A stretch of DNA of 64,000 nt from contig NZ_BMPB01000005.1 of the NCBI RefSeq assembly GCF_014647375.1, positions 366,418 through 430,417 on the forward strand, given 5' to 3'. Positions 23,004 through 32,885 of this stretch are shown here, piece after piece. The stretch comes from Parabacteroides faecis (GTDB lineage: Bacteria; Bacteroidota; Bacteroidia; Bacteroidales; Tannerellaceae). Within the stretch, counting starts at the first letter, position 1. The number at the start of each line of letters is the position of its first letter. The position numbers were made by a program, and so were the translations under genes. The notes below the pieces were generated by a model, which saw only the letters and a program-made list of their open reading frames with translations, made no database searches and was not told the origin of the DNA.

Positions 23004-24554
23004 ATGTTAGACTCTTCAATGAAAAATCAGTTATCCGGTATTTTTGCCGGACTGACGAACGAATATATGTTTGATGTTCAGGTATCCCCTGAACACGAAA
23101 ACCGCAAGGAACTATTGGAGCTGCTGAACGATGTGGCAGACTGTTCCGATAAGATTTCCGTACAGGTAACCGACGGAGAAGGACTGGAATTTTCTTTATT
23201 GAAAAATGGGGAAAAGACCGGTATTAAATTCCGTGGTGTTCCCAATGGACATGAATTTACCTCTCTGCTGTTGGCGCTTCTGAATAGTGACGGGAAAGGA
23301 AAGAATATTCCCGACGAAAGTATCTGCAACCGCGTGAAAGCTTTGAACGGTCCGGTCAAGCTGACAACTTATGTCTCTCTGACCTGTACCAACTGTCCTG
23401 ACGTAGTACAGGCTCTGAATGCTATGGCTACGCTGAACCCGGAAATCACACATGAGATGGTGGACGGAGCGATCAATCAGGAAGAAGTGGAAGCCATGAA
23501 AGTGCAGGGTGTTCCTTCTGTCTTTGCCGACGGCAAACTGATCCATGTGGGTAGGGGTGATTTCGGCGAACTGCTCGGTAAGTTGGAAGCTCAGTATGGC
23601 GTAAAAGAAACAGACCTGCCTGTAGTAGAAAAGAACTATGATGTGATCATTGTGGGCGGTGGCCCTGCCGGTAGTGCAGCTGCTATTTACACGGCGCGTA
23701 AAGGGTTGAATGTGGCAGTCGTGGCGGATCGTGTAGGCGGTCAGGTAAAGGAGACGGTGGGTATTGAGAATATGATTTCCGTTCCCCAGACGACCGGTCA
23801 GCAACTGGCACTCGACCTGATGTCGCATATGAAAGATTATCCGATCGATATCCTCGAACATCGCCGGGTAGAAAATGTGGTAGTGGAGGGCCGTGATAAA
23901 ATATTGACCACTTCGACCGGAGAGAAATTGATCGCACCCGCAGTGATCGTTGCGACCGGGGCAAGCTGGCGCCGTCTGAATGTTCCCGGCGAAGCAGAGT
24001 ATATCGGACGTGGTGTTGCTTTTTGCCCGCATTGCGACGGACCCTTTTATAAAGGAAAGCATGTGGCTGTAGTGGGTGGAGGTAACTCGGGAATCGAGGC
24101 GGCTATCGACCTGGCAGGTATCTGCTCGAAAGTGACTGTCCTGGAATTTGCCGATGCGCTGAAAGCCGATCAGGTATTGCAGGATAAACTGAGAAGTCTG
24201 CCGAATGTGGAGATATTCATGAACTCACAGACTATGGAAGTCGTGGGTAACGGTGAGAAAGTGACCGGTATCCGTGTAAAGGATCGTCAGACGGATGAAG
24301 TGCGTACGATCGGGCTGGATGGTATATTCGTTCAGATCGGTCTGGCTGCCAATAGCGGTGCTTTCCGTGAGGTGGTGGATACGAACCGGCCGGGCGAGAT
24401 CGTGATCGACAGCCATTGCCGGACAAGCGTTCCGGGTATTTATGCAGCGGGTGATGTTTCGACTGTTCCTTATAAACAGATCATCATTTCGATGGGCGAA
24501 GGAGCGAAGGCTGCGCTGACAGCTTTCGAAGACCGGATGCGTGGGATAGTGTAA
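23004..24554 (+). CDS. ahpF: Alkyl hydroperoxide reductase, flavoprotein subunit
   Basis: The protein has 516 residues. The N-terminal tandem thioredoxin-like domain carries Cys128-x2-Cys131 (TCTNCPD). The rest is a thioredoxin-reductase-like unit with FAD motif VIIVGGGPAGSAAAIYTARKG-type (about 213), a second CxxC (AFCPHCDGP, about 342), the NAD(P)H motif VVGGGNSGIEAA and the terminal FAD motif GIYAAGDVS. It passes electrons from NADH through both disulfides to AhpC. Full length; convergent with the next gene through a shared terminator. Confidence 0.95.
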   Translation: MLDSSMKNQLSGIFAGLTNEYMFDVQVSPEHENRKELLELLNDVADCSDKISVQVTDGEGLEFSLLKNGEKTGIKFRGVPNGHEFTSLLLALLNSDGKGKNIPDESICNRVKALNGPVKLTTYVSLTCTNCPDVVQALNAMATLNPEITHEMVDGAINQEEVEAMKVQGVPSVFADGKLIHVGRGDFGELLGKLEAQYGVKETDLPVVEKNYDVIIVGGGPAGSAAAIYTARKGLNVAVVADRVGGQVKETVGIENMISVPQTTGQQLALDLMSHMKDYPIDILEHRRVENVVVEGRDKILTTSTGEKLIAPAVIVATGASWRRLNVPGEAEYIGRGVAFCPHCDGPFYKGKHVAVVGGGNSGIEAAIDLAGICSKVTVLEFADALKADQVLQDKLRSLPNVEIFMNSQTMEVVGNGEKVTGIRVKDRQTDEVRTIGLDGIFVQIGLAANSGAFREVVDTNRPGEIVIDSHCRTSVPGIYAAGDVSTVPYKQIIISMGEGAKAALTAFEDRMRGIV

Positions 24555-24572
24555 CGTAACAATATATTTTAT

Positions 24573-24612
24573 AAAAAGAGCCCCTCAGACTGTGGCCTGA
24601 GGGGCTCTCTTT
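24573..24612. terminator. Bidirectional terminator between ahpF and the S9 peptidase
   Basis: GAGCCCCTCAG (24578-24588) pairs perfectly with CTGAGGGGCTC (24597-24607), with AAAAA on the left and CTTTTT on the right. The right edge abuts the stop codon of the minus-strand gene. Confidence 0.88.
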
Positions 24613-27093
24613 TTATAAGGATTTAGCAGGATATAACGCCTCCCACCATTCCGGCTGTTCTTTCAGCCATTTGGCGAACCAGGCGAAGATCGTGTTATTC
24701 CATTCGGCACGTTTCTTATAATCGAATATCTGATGATTCTGTCCTGTTACTTGTATAAAGGCTGTCTCTTTTCCTAATAACTTTAAGGCAGTGAACATCT
24801 GAATACTTTCTCCGATCGGTACATTCGTATCGATAGAACCGTGTAGGAACAGGAGCGGTGTATTGATTTTATCCGCATGAAACAACGGACTCTGCTCTAC
24901 ATAAATATCGCGGGCATTCCAGGGATAACTGTTAGCTGTTGCCAGCGAGCTATATGAATAGCCCCAGTACCCTTCTCCCCAATAACTTGTAATATCGCTG
25001 ATACCGGCATGCGAGATCGCTGCAGCGAACAGATCTGTTTTCGTTTGCAGATATTGTGTCATGAATCCTCCGTAGGAGGCTCCGATACAGCCGATCTTCT
25101 TGGCATCTACGAAATGATGCTCTGTACAGAACTTTTTTGTTCCTTCAATGATCTCGTCTCCCGTGCGTTTTCCCCATGCATTGACGTGGCGTGCCGAAAA
25201 TTCCTGTCCGAATCCTGTTGCTCCGCTGGGTTGGATGATATAAACCACATACCCTAATGCCGCATACACATGTGACGGATAACGGTTCTCCAGCGAGCGT
25301 TCTGTTGGGCTTGTTCCACCGTAATAGTTGACGATCAGCGGATATTTCTTATTCGGATCGAAATGAGGAGGTAGATAATAGCGTCCGTAAATCGTATCGC
25401 CTGCCGCTGCCTTAAAGTTCCAGTCATGTACTTCACCCAGCGTGATATCTTTGAGTATATCTTTGGAGAGGTCTTTCAGGCAGGCAGTCGTATTCTTCTT
25501 TAGGTCAACAGCGTAAAGACGTTGCGAGTTGGAAGCACTTTCTCCGAAATAAACCAGCTCCGGAGCCGATGTAGCTATCGTAAAATCCGAGAGAATATCT
25601 TCTTTTAACGGGACAGGTTTGATCTTGCCATTAGACGGATCGAGCACATAGAGGCGGACACAATCTTTATCCTCTCCCTGGAGATAGATCTGTTTATTAT
25701 GGTTGTTCCAGGTAAAAGACTGGATGGACGGGTTAAAATCCTTGCTTACGGGAGTCACTTGTTTGCTATCGGGATCATAGATAAATAGTTGCCCGTCAGC
25801 CGTATTGGAGGTTTGTCCCGGTGCGATATTCAATCCGATGCCGTCAAAAGCTTCGCCTGAACCTGCGATAGCCAATTGTTTACCATCGGGAGAGAAGCAG
25901 GCGTAATTGATAAACGGATCTTTCAGTAACGCTTCTGTTTGCATGGTTTGAAGGTCCATGCGGTAAAGCGTCGTGATGCTGAAAGGACGTTTGGTCAGTG
26001 TCCGTTCGTGGCTGGTGAATAACAGATAACGACCGTCTTGTGAGATGTCGTTGAGCGAAGTCGAATTATGTCCGTAAGTCAGGCGCTCGAAAACCCCTGT
26101 CGCCAGATCGTATTTGTGCAGGAAGGAACGGTTGCGCCATCCCGGCTGACGGTCGTCGGGAACCAGGATTTCTTCCATATCCTGATCCTTTTTCGGCCCT
26201 TCTTCAGATACACTGAAGAGCAGATAATCTTCGGTTGGGGAGAAGACGAACCATCCGTCGGGTAAGTTGACGGAAAGTATGTTCTCCGTTTTCGTAACAG
26301 GATCGAGGCTTACCAGTTCTTTCCCTTGCAAGCCGTTACGGGTATAATACAAACGGTTGCTTTGAGGCATCCAGTTATAATTAATGGAGTTACTTTCCAT
26401 CAGGACTTGTCCGCTGGCCCGGTCGGTAACCTGTTGGTATGATTCGGTTTTACCACCCGGGAAAGTGGTCTGGTAAGCTGTCAGCAGATATTTTCCGTTA
26501 GGGGAGAGATTGACGGAACGTATACGTGTTCCGTCGAACACATCGCTGATGGTATATCTTTTTTCCGGATCGGTTGTTGCTGTAACGACAGCTTCCGATT
26601 CCGTATCGAAAGAGACTTTCAGAGAGCCTGTTTTTTCTTTTTCCGACAGATATTTGATAATGACTTCATACCGGTGAGGTTCAAGTGTCAGTGCCACTTT
26701 TCCATCCGAAGGTGTCTGCTTTTCATTATTTATATAAACCTCATACGTTTCCGGTCCTTTTATCTGCAAAGAACCCTTTACATACCGGTCGCTGTTCAGA
26801 TAGAAAGAAGCCAGTCCGATATGACAGGCCTGGTTATTGTCCGGTAGCATACTTTCCCCGCTGGCATTTACCTCCAGGAATTGCATACTTTGGCGGACAT
26901 TGTTGAACGGAACGGATGTTTTCAGTAACTCTTTTTCAGTAAATTTCTTGCTGTTTACGTCGAGGCTGTCTTGCAGGAACGGCTTTTTAACTTCATAGGG
27001 GCCGGCGTATCTGAACTGTTTTACGATTACCTCTTCGGCAAACAGATTATAGCAGGAACAGATCGCCGCTAAAAGTAATATATTTCTTTTCAT
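24613..27093 (-). CDS. Secreted S9-family prolyl oligopeptidase / dipeptidyl aminopeptidase
   Basis: The protein has 826 residues with a signal peptide (MKRNILLLAAICSCYNLFAEE). A beta-propeller-like region (about 180-560) has repeated short strands such as LSPNGKYLLTAYQ, FSPTEDYLLFS and FSPDGKQLAIAGSG. The alpha/beta-hydrolase domain is at about 575-820: nucleophile Ser in GASYGGFMTQ, Asp in LFLHGSIDTNVP, His in GQNHQIF. It cleaves peptides in the periplasm or at the surface. The N-terminal 175 residues form an extra beta domain. It has its own -7 box at 27119-27126. Confidence 0.88.
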   Translation of the reverse strand: MKRNILLLAAICSCYNLFAEEVIVKQFRYAGPYEVKKPFLQDSLDVNSKKFTEKELLKTSVPFNNVRQSMQFLEVNASGESMLPDNNQACHIGLASFYLNSDRYVKGSLQIKGPETYEVYINNEKQTPSDGKVALTLEPHRYEVIIKYLSEKEKTGSLKVSFDTESEAVVTATTDPEKRYTISDVFDGTRIRSVNLSPNGKYLLTAYQTTFPGGKTESYQQVTDRASGQVLMESNSINYNWMPQSNRLYYTRNGLQGKELVSLDPVTKTENILSVNLPDGWFVFSPTEDYLLFSVSEEGPKKDQDMEEILVPDDRQPGWRNRSFLHKYDLATGVFERLTYGHNSTSLNDISQDGRYLLFTSHERTLTKRPFSITTLYRMDLQTMQTEALLKDPFINYACFSPDGKQLAIAGSGEAFDGIGLNIAPGQTSNTADGQLFIYDPDSKQVTPVSKDFNPSIQSFTWNNHNKQIYLQGEDKDCVRLYVLDPSNGKIKPVPLKEDILSDFTIATSAPELVYFGESASNSQRLYAVDLKKNTTACLKDLSKDILKDITLGEVHDWNFKAAAGDTIYGRYYLPPHFDPNKKYPLIVNYYGGTSPTERSLENRYPSHVYAALGYVVYIIQPSGATGFGQEFSARHVNAWGKRTGDEIIEGTKKFCTEHHFVDAKKIGCIGASYGGFMTQYLQTKTDLFAAAISHAGISDITSYWGEGYWGYSYSSLATANSYPWNARDIYVEQSPLFHADKINTPLLFLHGSIDTNVPIGESIQMFTALKLLGKETAFIQVTGQNHQIFDYKKRAEWNNTIFAWFAKWLKEQPEWWEALYPAKSL

Positions 27094-27118
27094 GGCGAAT
27101 AAAATTAGATATTTGACG

Positions 27119-27126
27119 CAAAGGTA
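27119..27126 (-). promoter_or_regulatory. -7 box of the S9 peptidase gene
   Basis: TACCTTTG on the minus strand, a perfect match, lies 26 bp before the start at 27093. No good -33 element was seen. Confidence 0.5.
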
Positions 27127-27157
27127 TCTAATTTATTTCACCGGATGGCTTTTGTCT

Positions 27158-29422
27158 TTATTCAACTTTCATTGTAAACCAGAATAAAGTACCTTCTCCT
27201 TCCGTCGACTCCACACCGATCTCTCCGCCGAGTTTTTCAACAATCGTTTTACAAATGGAAAGTCCGAGCCCGGTACCTTGCTGGAAATTATTCAGTTTAA
27301 CAAAGCGTCCGAATACCGAATCTATTTTATCGGCAGGAATGCCGCAGCCGGTATCTTCTACATAGAAACGCAGCATCTTACCTTCTTGCCGGTAACCGAA
27401 ACGGATATTTCCCCGGGTGGTGAACTTCATGGAGTTGTTCAATAAATTGGTGATGACCTGGGTCAGGCGGTTACGCTCCGTATGGATGATACACTGAGGT
27501 AAACGTTCCTCAAAAGAGATTTGAACTTCCGGATGCCGGTTACGGATATGGTAACTTTGCTCTATTTCCGTTAATAGACTGTTCAGGTCTACATCGGAAT
27601 AAGTAAATTCGAGTGTTCCCGCTTCTATTTTGGACAGGTCGAGTATGTCATTGATCAGCCGGAGCAATAGTTCATTATTATTCTCGATGATCCGGATGAA
27701 CTCTTCTCTTTCTTCCTGATTCTCTTCATAGGCGAGCAGATTGGAAAAACCGATGATTGCGTTTAGCGGAGTGCGGATTTCATGACTCATATTAGCCAGA
27801 AAGGCGGACTTGAGGCGGTTCGCTTCCTCCGCTTTTTCACGTTCGCGGATTTCCTGTTCTATCTTTTTGCGTAGGTTCAGGCTCTGCTGGGCTTCCGTCT
27901 TGTCGATGCAGAATATATCGACCACATTTTCTGTGTCCGGAAAAATCAATACATCGAAGAAAGAGGTTTTTCCTTCTTTGTCTTCTACTGGAAATAGGCC
28001 GCTGTGGTTGATTCCCATATTATCTATGAACTGGAGTTTAGGAAACTTCTGTTTTATCTGTGAAAAACGTTTACCTATCACTTCTTCGCGGGAACAGCCG
28101 AAAAACTTCTCATAAGCCCGGTTGATATTTACGAAAATAAAATCGTTGGGTTCCCTTTTTTCGTTAGAGATGATTCGCTGACGGATATAAATGACCGGCA
28201 TATTGTCTATCATACGTCTGAAACCGGCGAGCAGTTCATACTCGCGTATTTTTTGCTGGCGCTTTTGCCAGTAGAAACGAAGTCTCATGACGAGGATGAC
28301 GATCATGGCGCAGAAAAGAGCGGCGATGCTGATCATAGCCAGCTTGTTCCGTTCATAGAAATTGGGAGGACGCTGGTAATAGACTGCATCCCCGGGATAG
28401 AGGTTGCTGTCGGTATTGTGTGATTTCAGATGGGGATAGTTCAGGTAAGTTCGTGCTTTACCACCGGGATGCGGCTGAATATCGCGGGCAGGAATACCTT
28501 CGATTATTTTCTGTAACGTACGGGTCGTTTCGTGGCTGAAGTCGGATAACGAGATGTAATGTCCTCCGGCAAAGTAACCGGTTTCCACTTGCTGGTCTGC
28601 GATGGTGAAGACCGGATAATGGGAAAATCCGTAAACGACCCGTTGTATATTGTCGTTCAGGTAATTGTCTTTGTTTTGAAGATGTTTCGAAAACCAGGAA
28701 TAATATAAAATACCGGTTTCTTTGTTATAACGCGAGATCGTGTCGAGTAATTGTTCGGTGGAAAGCCGGGTAGTGGTAAGAAGGTGCAGTTTCAGAGAAG
28801 GAAAATGAGTCGACATAGTCTGTTCGACTTCTTTTTGTGCGCACAGGCTGATATAACGGTTGTCGGATATGAAAGCTATATTCCTGATATCCGGTTGTAT
28901 ATGTTGCATGAGTTCAAGAGTTTCCCGGATATAAAAGGGTTGGTATAAAGCCGTTATATTATAACCTTTCATAAGTTGGCCGGCAGGTACGAGTTGTCGG
29001 TCGGATAGGTTCCGCGAAAGGAGATTCTCCAGACTGGCGGGCATTGATTCACGTGAATAACAGATCAGGATAGGGATATCCTTCCACTCGTCATCGAATA
29101 ACGGACGGCATACCAGCCATCCGGGATCGCCTATGAAGACAACGACTTTGGGACACTGGGGGAATTTTTCCAGTAATGAATTTCTTTTGGCCGCAGCTTC
29201 TTCTGCGTTTGCAATGGTCGGGACCATCAACTCTTCCGCTTTGACTGCGTATGGCGACTCGTCGAATGATTTGCAGATAGACTGATAGATTCCGTTAGTC
29301 CAGGCTTCATCGAAATTGACGGAGTTCAGAACAAGAATATATTCCTGGTCATCTTGATTTTTGGAACTTGCCAGTGTGAAGAAGTATAAGAGGAAGCTTA
29401 GTGTGATGATTGTCCTTCGCAT
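27158..29422 (-). CDS. Membrane sensor histidine kinase with periplasmic binding-protein-like sensor and PAS domain
   Basis: I start at Met9 of the longest frame ([20 protein letters not shown]), because the longer start runs into the terminator of the upstream gene. This gives 754 residues. A periplasmic region (about 25-350) resembles ABC-type substrate-binding sensors ([29 protein letters not shown]). Then come one TM helix (about 362-384, [19 protein letters not shown]), a PAS domain (about 405-520), HisKA with phospho-His in [18 protein letters not shown], and the ATPase ([34 protein letters not shown]). There is no receiver domain and no adjacent response regulator, so its partner is elsewhere. 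Confidence 0.87.
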   Translation of the reverse strand: MRRTIITLSFLLYFFTLASSKNQDDQEYILVLNSVNFDEAWTNGIYQSICKSFDESPYAVKAEELMVPTIANAEEAAAKRNSLLEKFPQCPKVVVFIGDPGWLVCRPLFDDEWKDIPILICYSRESMPASLENLLSRNLSDRQLVPAGQLMKGYNITALYQPFYIRETLELMQHIQPDIRNIAFISDNRYISLCAQKEVEQTMSTHFPSLKLHLLTTTRLSTEQLLDTISRYNKETGILYYSWFSKHLQNKDNYLNDNIQRVVYGFSHYPVFTIADQQVETGYFAGGHYISLSDFSHETTRTLQKIIEGIPARDIQPHPGGKARTYLNYPHLKSHNTDSNLYPGDAVYYQRPPNFYERNKLAMISIAALFCAMIVILVMRLRFYWQKRQQKIREYELLAGFRRMIDNMPVIYIRQRIISNEKREPNDFIFVNINRAYEKFFGCSREEVIGKRFSQIKQKFPKLQFIDNMGINHSGLFPVEDKEGKTSFFDVLIFPDTENVVDIFCIDKTEAQQSLNLRKKIEQEIREREKAEEANRLKSAFLANMSHEIRTPLNAIIGFSNLLAYEENQEEREEFIRIIENNNELLLRLINDILDLSKIEAGTLEFTYSDVDLNSLLTEIEQSYHIRNRHPEVQISFEERLPQCIIHTERNRLTQVITNLLNNSMKFTTRGNIRFGYRQEGKMLRFYVEDTGCGIPADKIDSVFGRFVKLNNFQQGTGLGLSICKTIVEKLGGEIGVESTEGEGTLFWFTMKVE

Positions 29423-29444
29423 GAAACCAGTGTGGATTTTAAGC

Positions 29445-29494
29445 AAAAAAGCCGGTTAAAGCTTACGTCGGGAAGAGGTAAGTCTTTAACCGGC
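29445..29494 (-). terminator. Terminator of the GH20 gene
   Basis: GCCGGTTAAAG plus CTTAC (29451-29466) pairs with GTAAG plus CTTTAACCGGC (29478-29494), with one bulge. On the minus strand the stem is followed by TTTTTT (29445-29450). It lies just upstream of the sensor kinase start. Confidence 0.85.
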
Positions 29495-29511
29495 TCTGTG
29501 TTGATAGTACC

Positions 29512-31833
29512 CTATTGAATAATAATTTCGTCTACAAACAGGTAGGCTGGATTGCCTGCGCCACCGTGCCATGCCGGCAGCTTGTCACTCTTGATAATCA
29601 CTTCTACATAACGGGCTTTAACCGGTGCAAAAGTAACTTCCTGCGGATAGATGCCGTCTTTATCCGATTGCTTCAATGAAGGGATTGTCTTGGATACAAC
29701 CTCTTTGAAGTTCTTTCCGTCTTCGGAAACCTTAACGGTAACTCCTGCTGTTCCCATGATCCAGTCGCCTTTCACCACATTGGTATTGAAAGCCACCTGG
29801 CTGATTTCGACCGGTTGTTTCAGGTCGATAGCAGCATCCAGGTCTTTCCCCTGGAAGCCCAGCCAACGTCCGGTTTTATAGTTCGTATCACCTGTCAGGC
29901 CGTCTGTCATTTCAGGACCGCCTTTGAACTCATACCCTCTGCTCGGAGCAACCCGCAAGGTAACCGGCTTTGCTGTCGATTTGCTGAAGGTGATCTTTTC
30001 AGAGAATACGCGGCTGTTACCTGCAGGACGTACCACAACGGCTTTTATCGTTGCATTTTCTTTGATCCTTACCGGTGTATCGTATTTATTGCTTGCACTT
30101 GTCGGTTCGCTGCCGTCCAGTGTATAATAAATATCGCCGTCACCCATTGTAGACAGATCGACAACGACTTCGCCGTTTTCCGTATCAGTGGTGAATTCGG
30201 CATGGATATCGAAGATATTCTTGGCATAATTGTATCCCAGACGGTCGTACAGCTTGGTCATGCGAACCAGACGGGGCAGGAAGCTCTGATATTCTTTCTT
30301 ACTCGGATCGGTCCACTGCACTTCAGCCAAAGCAGCCATACGAGGCATAACCATGTATTCAACCTGTGAGAAGGTCGGGATATATTCGGTCCAGAGATTT
30401 GCCTGTACGCCGATCACGTATTTTTTATATTCATCCGGGATACCGGCAGTTGGTTCCAGTGAATAAACCCGTTCCAGAGGAAGATAACCACCGATAGCCA
30501 TCGGTTCGTTCTCCGTATCGGTAGACTGGTAATAGTCGAAATAAAGGTAAGTGTTCGGGGTCATGATCACATTGTGATGTTGTTTGGCCGCTTCGATGCC
30601 GCCATCCACTCCGCGCCAGCTCATAACGGTGGCATTCGGTGCCAGACCGCCTTCCAGAATCTCGTCCCAGCCGATAATATGGCGGCCTTTGCTTTCCACG
30701 AATTTCTCCATTTGCGAGATCACGGAGCTTTGCAGATATTCTTCTGCACTGTGTTTTTTATCTCCTTTAATGCCTTCCGCTTTAATCCTTGCCTGACATT
30801 TCGGACAAGTTTTCCAGCGTATTTTCGGGCATTCGTCACCGCCGATGTGGATGTATTCGGACGGGAACAGGTCGATCACTTCCGAGAGTACGTCTTCCAG
30901 GAACTGCATTGATTTCTCATTTCCTGCACAGATCACATCTTCTGAAACTCCCCATTGTTGCCATACGTCATACGGACCGCCTGTACAACCCAGTTCCGGG
31001 TAAGTAGCCAACGCAGCCTGCTGATGTCCCGGCAGGTCGATTTCAGGAATGATCGTGATAAAACGTTCTTTGGCATAAGCGATCACATCACGGATCTCGT
31101 CCTGGGTATAGAAACCACCGTAAGGTTTGCCGTCATATTCGCCGGAGTTATGTCCGATCACGGTTTGTTTGCGTTGAGAACCTATTTTTGTAAGTTCCGG
31201 ATATTTCTTGATCTCGATACGCCATCCCTGGTCGTCTGTCAGATGCCAGTGGAAAGTGTTCATATTATGTAAAGCCAGTATGTCGATGTACTTTTTGACA
31301 GAGTCAGCCGGGAAGAAATGACGGGAAACATCCAGGTGCATACCCCGATAGGCAAAACGGGGATAATCGTTGATCGTGACAGCCGGAAGTTCTATATTCA
31401 TGCCTTCGGCAACTGCGGGGATCGACTTGCGTAAAGTTTGTACGCCATAGAAAACACCGGCTTCGGTCGCTCCGGCCAGTTCAATGCCTTCGGGAGTAAC
31501 TGTCAGTCGGTAACCTTCCGGATTGGAGATGCTTTTATCAATCGAAAGATGGATCGGCTTTGAGCTTTTTGCCGTAGCCACTTTCGGGGCATAACCGGTT
31601 GCTTCTTTAATATAAGAAGCCAGAAATTCGCCAGCTTGTTTTAGCAGATCATTCCCTTCGGGGTAAATGATAGAAGTAGAAGGCGTTAATACGAAAGAGC
31701 CTCCATTGGTGATGGAAACTTCCTGGGGAAGTGGGATAATTCCGTAATCGCCTTTAGCGACTTTTCCGTCGGAACATGCCATCATTCCCGCAAAAGCTGC
31801 ACAAAGCAGCGTTAATTTGCTTAGTTTATTCAT
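29512..31833 (-). CDS. Beta-N-acetylhexosaminidase, GH20, lipoprotein
   Basis: The protein has 773 residues with lipobox FAGMMACSD (Cys at about 20). The GH20 N-terminal domain is at about 30-150, and the TIM barrel at about 155-510 has HLDVSRHFF, HWHLTDDQGWRIEIKKYPEL and the catalytic Asp-Glu pair in HIGGDECPK. A chitobiase-type C-terminal domain (GDIYYTLDGSEPTSAS, about 555-600) and a discoidin-like domain (about 640-773) follow. It removes terminal GlcNAc or GalNAc from host or dietary glycans at the cell surface. It is monocistronic, not linked to a SusC/D pair, and distinct from the shorter GH20 at 60021-61616. Confidence 0.93.
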   Translation of the reverse strand: MNKLSKLTLLCAAFAGMMACSDGKVAKGDYGIIPLPQEVSITNGGSFVLTPSTSIIYPEGNDLLKQAGEFLASYIKEATGYAPKVATAKSSKPIHLSIDKSISNPEGYRLTVTPEGIELAGATEAGVFYGVQTLRKSIPAVAEGMNIELPAVTINDYPRFAYRGMHLDVSRHFFPADSVKKYIDILALHNMNTFHWHLTDDQGWRIEIKKYPELTKIGSQRKQTVIGHNSGEYDGKPYGGFYTQDEIRDVIAYAKERFITIIPEIDLPGHQQAALATYPELGCTGGPYDVWQQWGVSEDVICAGNEKSMQFLEDVLSEVIDLFPSEYIHIGGDECPKIRWKTCPKCQARIKAEGIKGDKKHSAEEYLQSSVISQMEKFVESKGRHIIGWDEILEGGLAPNATVMSWRGVDGGIEAAKQHHNVIMTPNTYLYFDYYQSTDTENEPMAIGGYLPLERVYSLEPTAGIPDEYKKYVIGVQANLWTEYIPTFSQVEYMVMPRMAALAEVQWTDPSKKEYQSFLPRLVRMTKLYDRLGYNYAKNIFDIHAEFTTDTENGEVVVDLSTMGDGDIYYTLDGSEPTSASNKYDTPVRIKENATIKAVVVRPAGNSRVFSEKITFSKSTAKPVTLRVAPSRGYEFKGGPEMTDGLTGDTNYKTGRWLGFQGKDLDAAIDLKQPVEISQVAFNTNVVKGDWIMGTAGVTVKVSEDGKNFKEVVSKTIPSLKQSDKDGIYPQEVTFAPVKARYVEVIIKSDKLPAWHGGAGNPAYLFVDEIIIQ

Positions 31834-31901
31834 GCGTCGTAAAAAGTTATAAATGATACTGTTTTTTTCTTGTATTTATGATCTGTCTTAGAGATTGTTT
31901 C

Positions 31902-31909
31902 CAAAGATA
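31902..31909 (-). promoter_or_regulatory. -7 box of the GH20 gene
   Basis: TATCTTTG on the minus strand, a perfect TAnnTTTG, lies about 70 bp before the start at 31833. No clear -33 element. Confidence 0.5.
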
Positions 31910-31956
31910 GTGATTTATTTTATACCTGATATAATTCTCGTTCTTAATCGACGAAG

Positions 31957-32790
31957 TTACTGTGTTTCTATCGTTTTATCCTTTTTGAAAAAGTCTTTTA
32001 CTTTTTTTACTGTACTGCATTTGATGTACGCATCATGGCAATAAATGAGTGCTTGCCTTTCGAGGGCTGCTTCTTCCAGTAGGCGTATTTTTTCCTGATA
32101 AGAAGTGACCGGAAATGTGTCGTAAGCAGATATCCATTCCGGAGAAACGCTGGCAGCCAGCGGGATCACATCGCCGGCAAAGACAAAGGTCTGTTCGGGT
32201 GTCCGGATATAAGGAACGATCTGTCCTGGTGTGTGTCCGTCGAAAAGACGCAGGTCTATACCCGGACAAAGTTCCGTATCGGTATCGATAAGGCGTAACA
32301 ACCCCTTGTCTGCTATCGCCTGCATATTTTCAATAAAATAAGAATCCTTTTCCAATGCATTCGGGTGGAGGAAATTCTCCCATTGTCTGCGGCTGACCCA
32401 GTGGGTTGCATTGGGAAAAGCCGGATAGATTTCTCCGGTCTCTTCATTTTTCAGGGTCGAGTAGCCGCAATGATCAAAATGCAGATGGGTGAGAACGACA
32501 TCCGTTACCTGTTCCGGTGAAATGTCCCGTTTGTGTAATTCTTCCCCGAGGTCGACAAGATCGAAGAAGTTATAATATCCCAGTTGCTTGAGATGTTTTG
32601 TGCCTGCTCCGGTATCGATGAGGACCACTTTTTCGGGAACGTTTGATAGTAGCAGGCTTCTCATCGCCAGGACGCAGCCGTTCGTTTCATTACTCGGATA
32701 ACGCCGGCTCCATGCCGTTTTAGGAATAGCTCCGAACATGGCTCCGCCATCTGCATAAAAGTACCCGGTATCGATTATCTGTATATTCAT
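31957..32790 (-). CDS. Metallo-beta-lactamase-fold hydrolase (lactonase-like)
   Basis: This 277-residue protein has no signal peptide. The metal-binding motif is HLHFDHCG (about 111-118), with further ligands in ATHWVSRRQ, FDGHTPGQIVPYI, FAGDVIP and YCHDAYIKC near the C terminus. The layout matches the AiiA/N-acyl-homoserine-lactonase-like branch, but many members act on other lactones, esters or thioesters. The unrelated, divergent neighbour gives no clue to the substrate. Confidence 0.8.
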   Translation of the reverse strand: MNIQIIDTGYFYADGGAMFGAIPKTAWSRRYPSNETNGCVLAMRSLLLSNVPEKVVLIDTGAGTKHLKQLGYYNFFDLVDLGEELHKRDISPEQVTDVVLTHLHFDHCGYSTLKNEETGEIYPAFPNATHWVSRRQWENFLHPNALEKDSYFIENMQAIADKGLLRLIDTDTELCPGIDLRLFDGHTPGQIVPYIRTPEQTFVFAGDVIPLAASVSPEWISAYDTFPVTSYQEKIRLLEEAALERQALIYCHDAYIKCSTVKKVKDFFKKDKTIETQ

Positions 32791-32806
32791 TTCACTTTTT
32801 TTGTGT

Positions 32807-32869
32807 CAAATATAAGCATGTTTTTTCTATTACTGTTATGGTGAACCTTAATGAAAATGTGTACATTTG
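32807..32869. promoter_or_regulatory. Divergent promoters
   Basis: The minus strand has TATATTTG (32807-32814), 17 bp before the metallohydrolase start. The plus strand has TACATTTG (32862-32869), 17 bp before the Mur-ligase-like start. Both are perfect -7 boxes, giving very short leaders. Confidence 0.6.
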
Positions 32870-32885
32870 CGACAAAATCTAAGCG

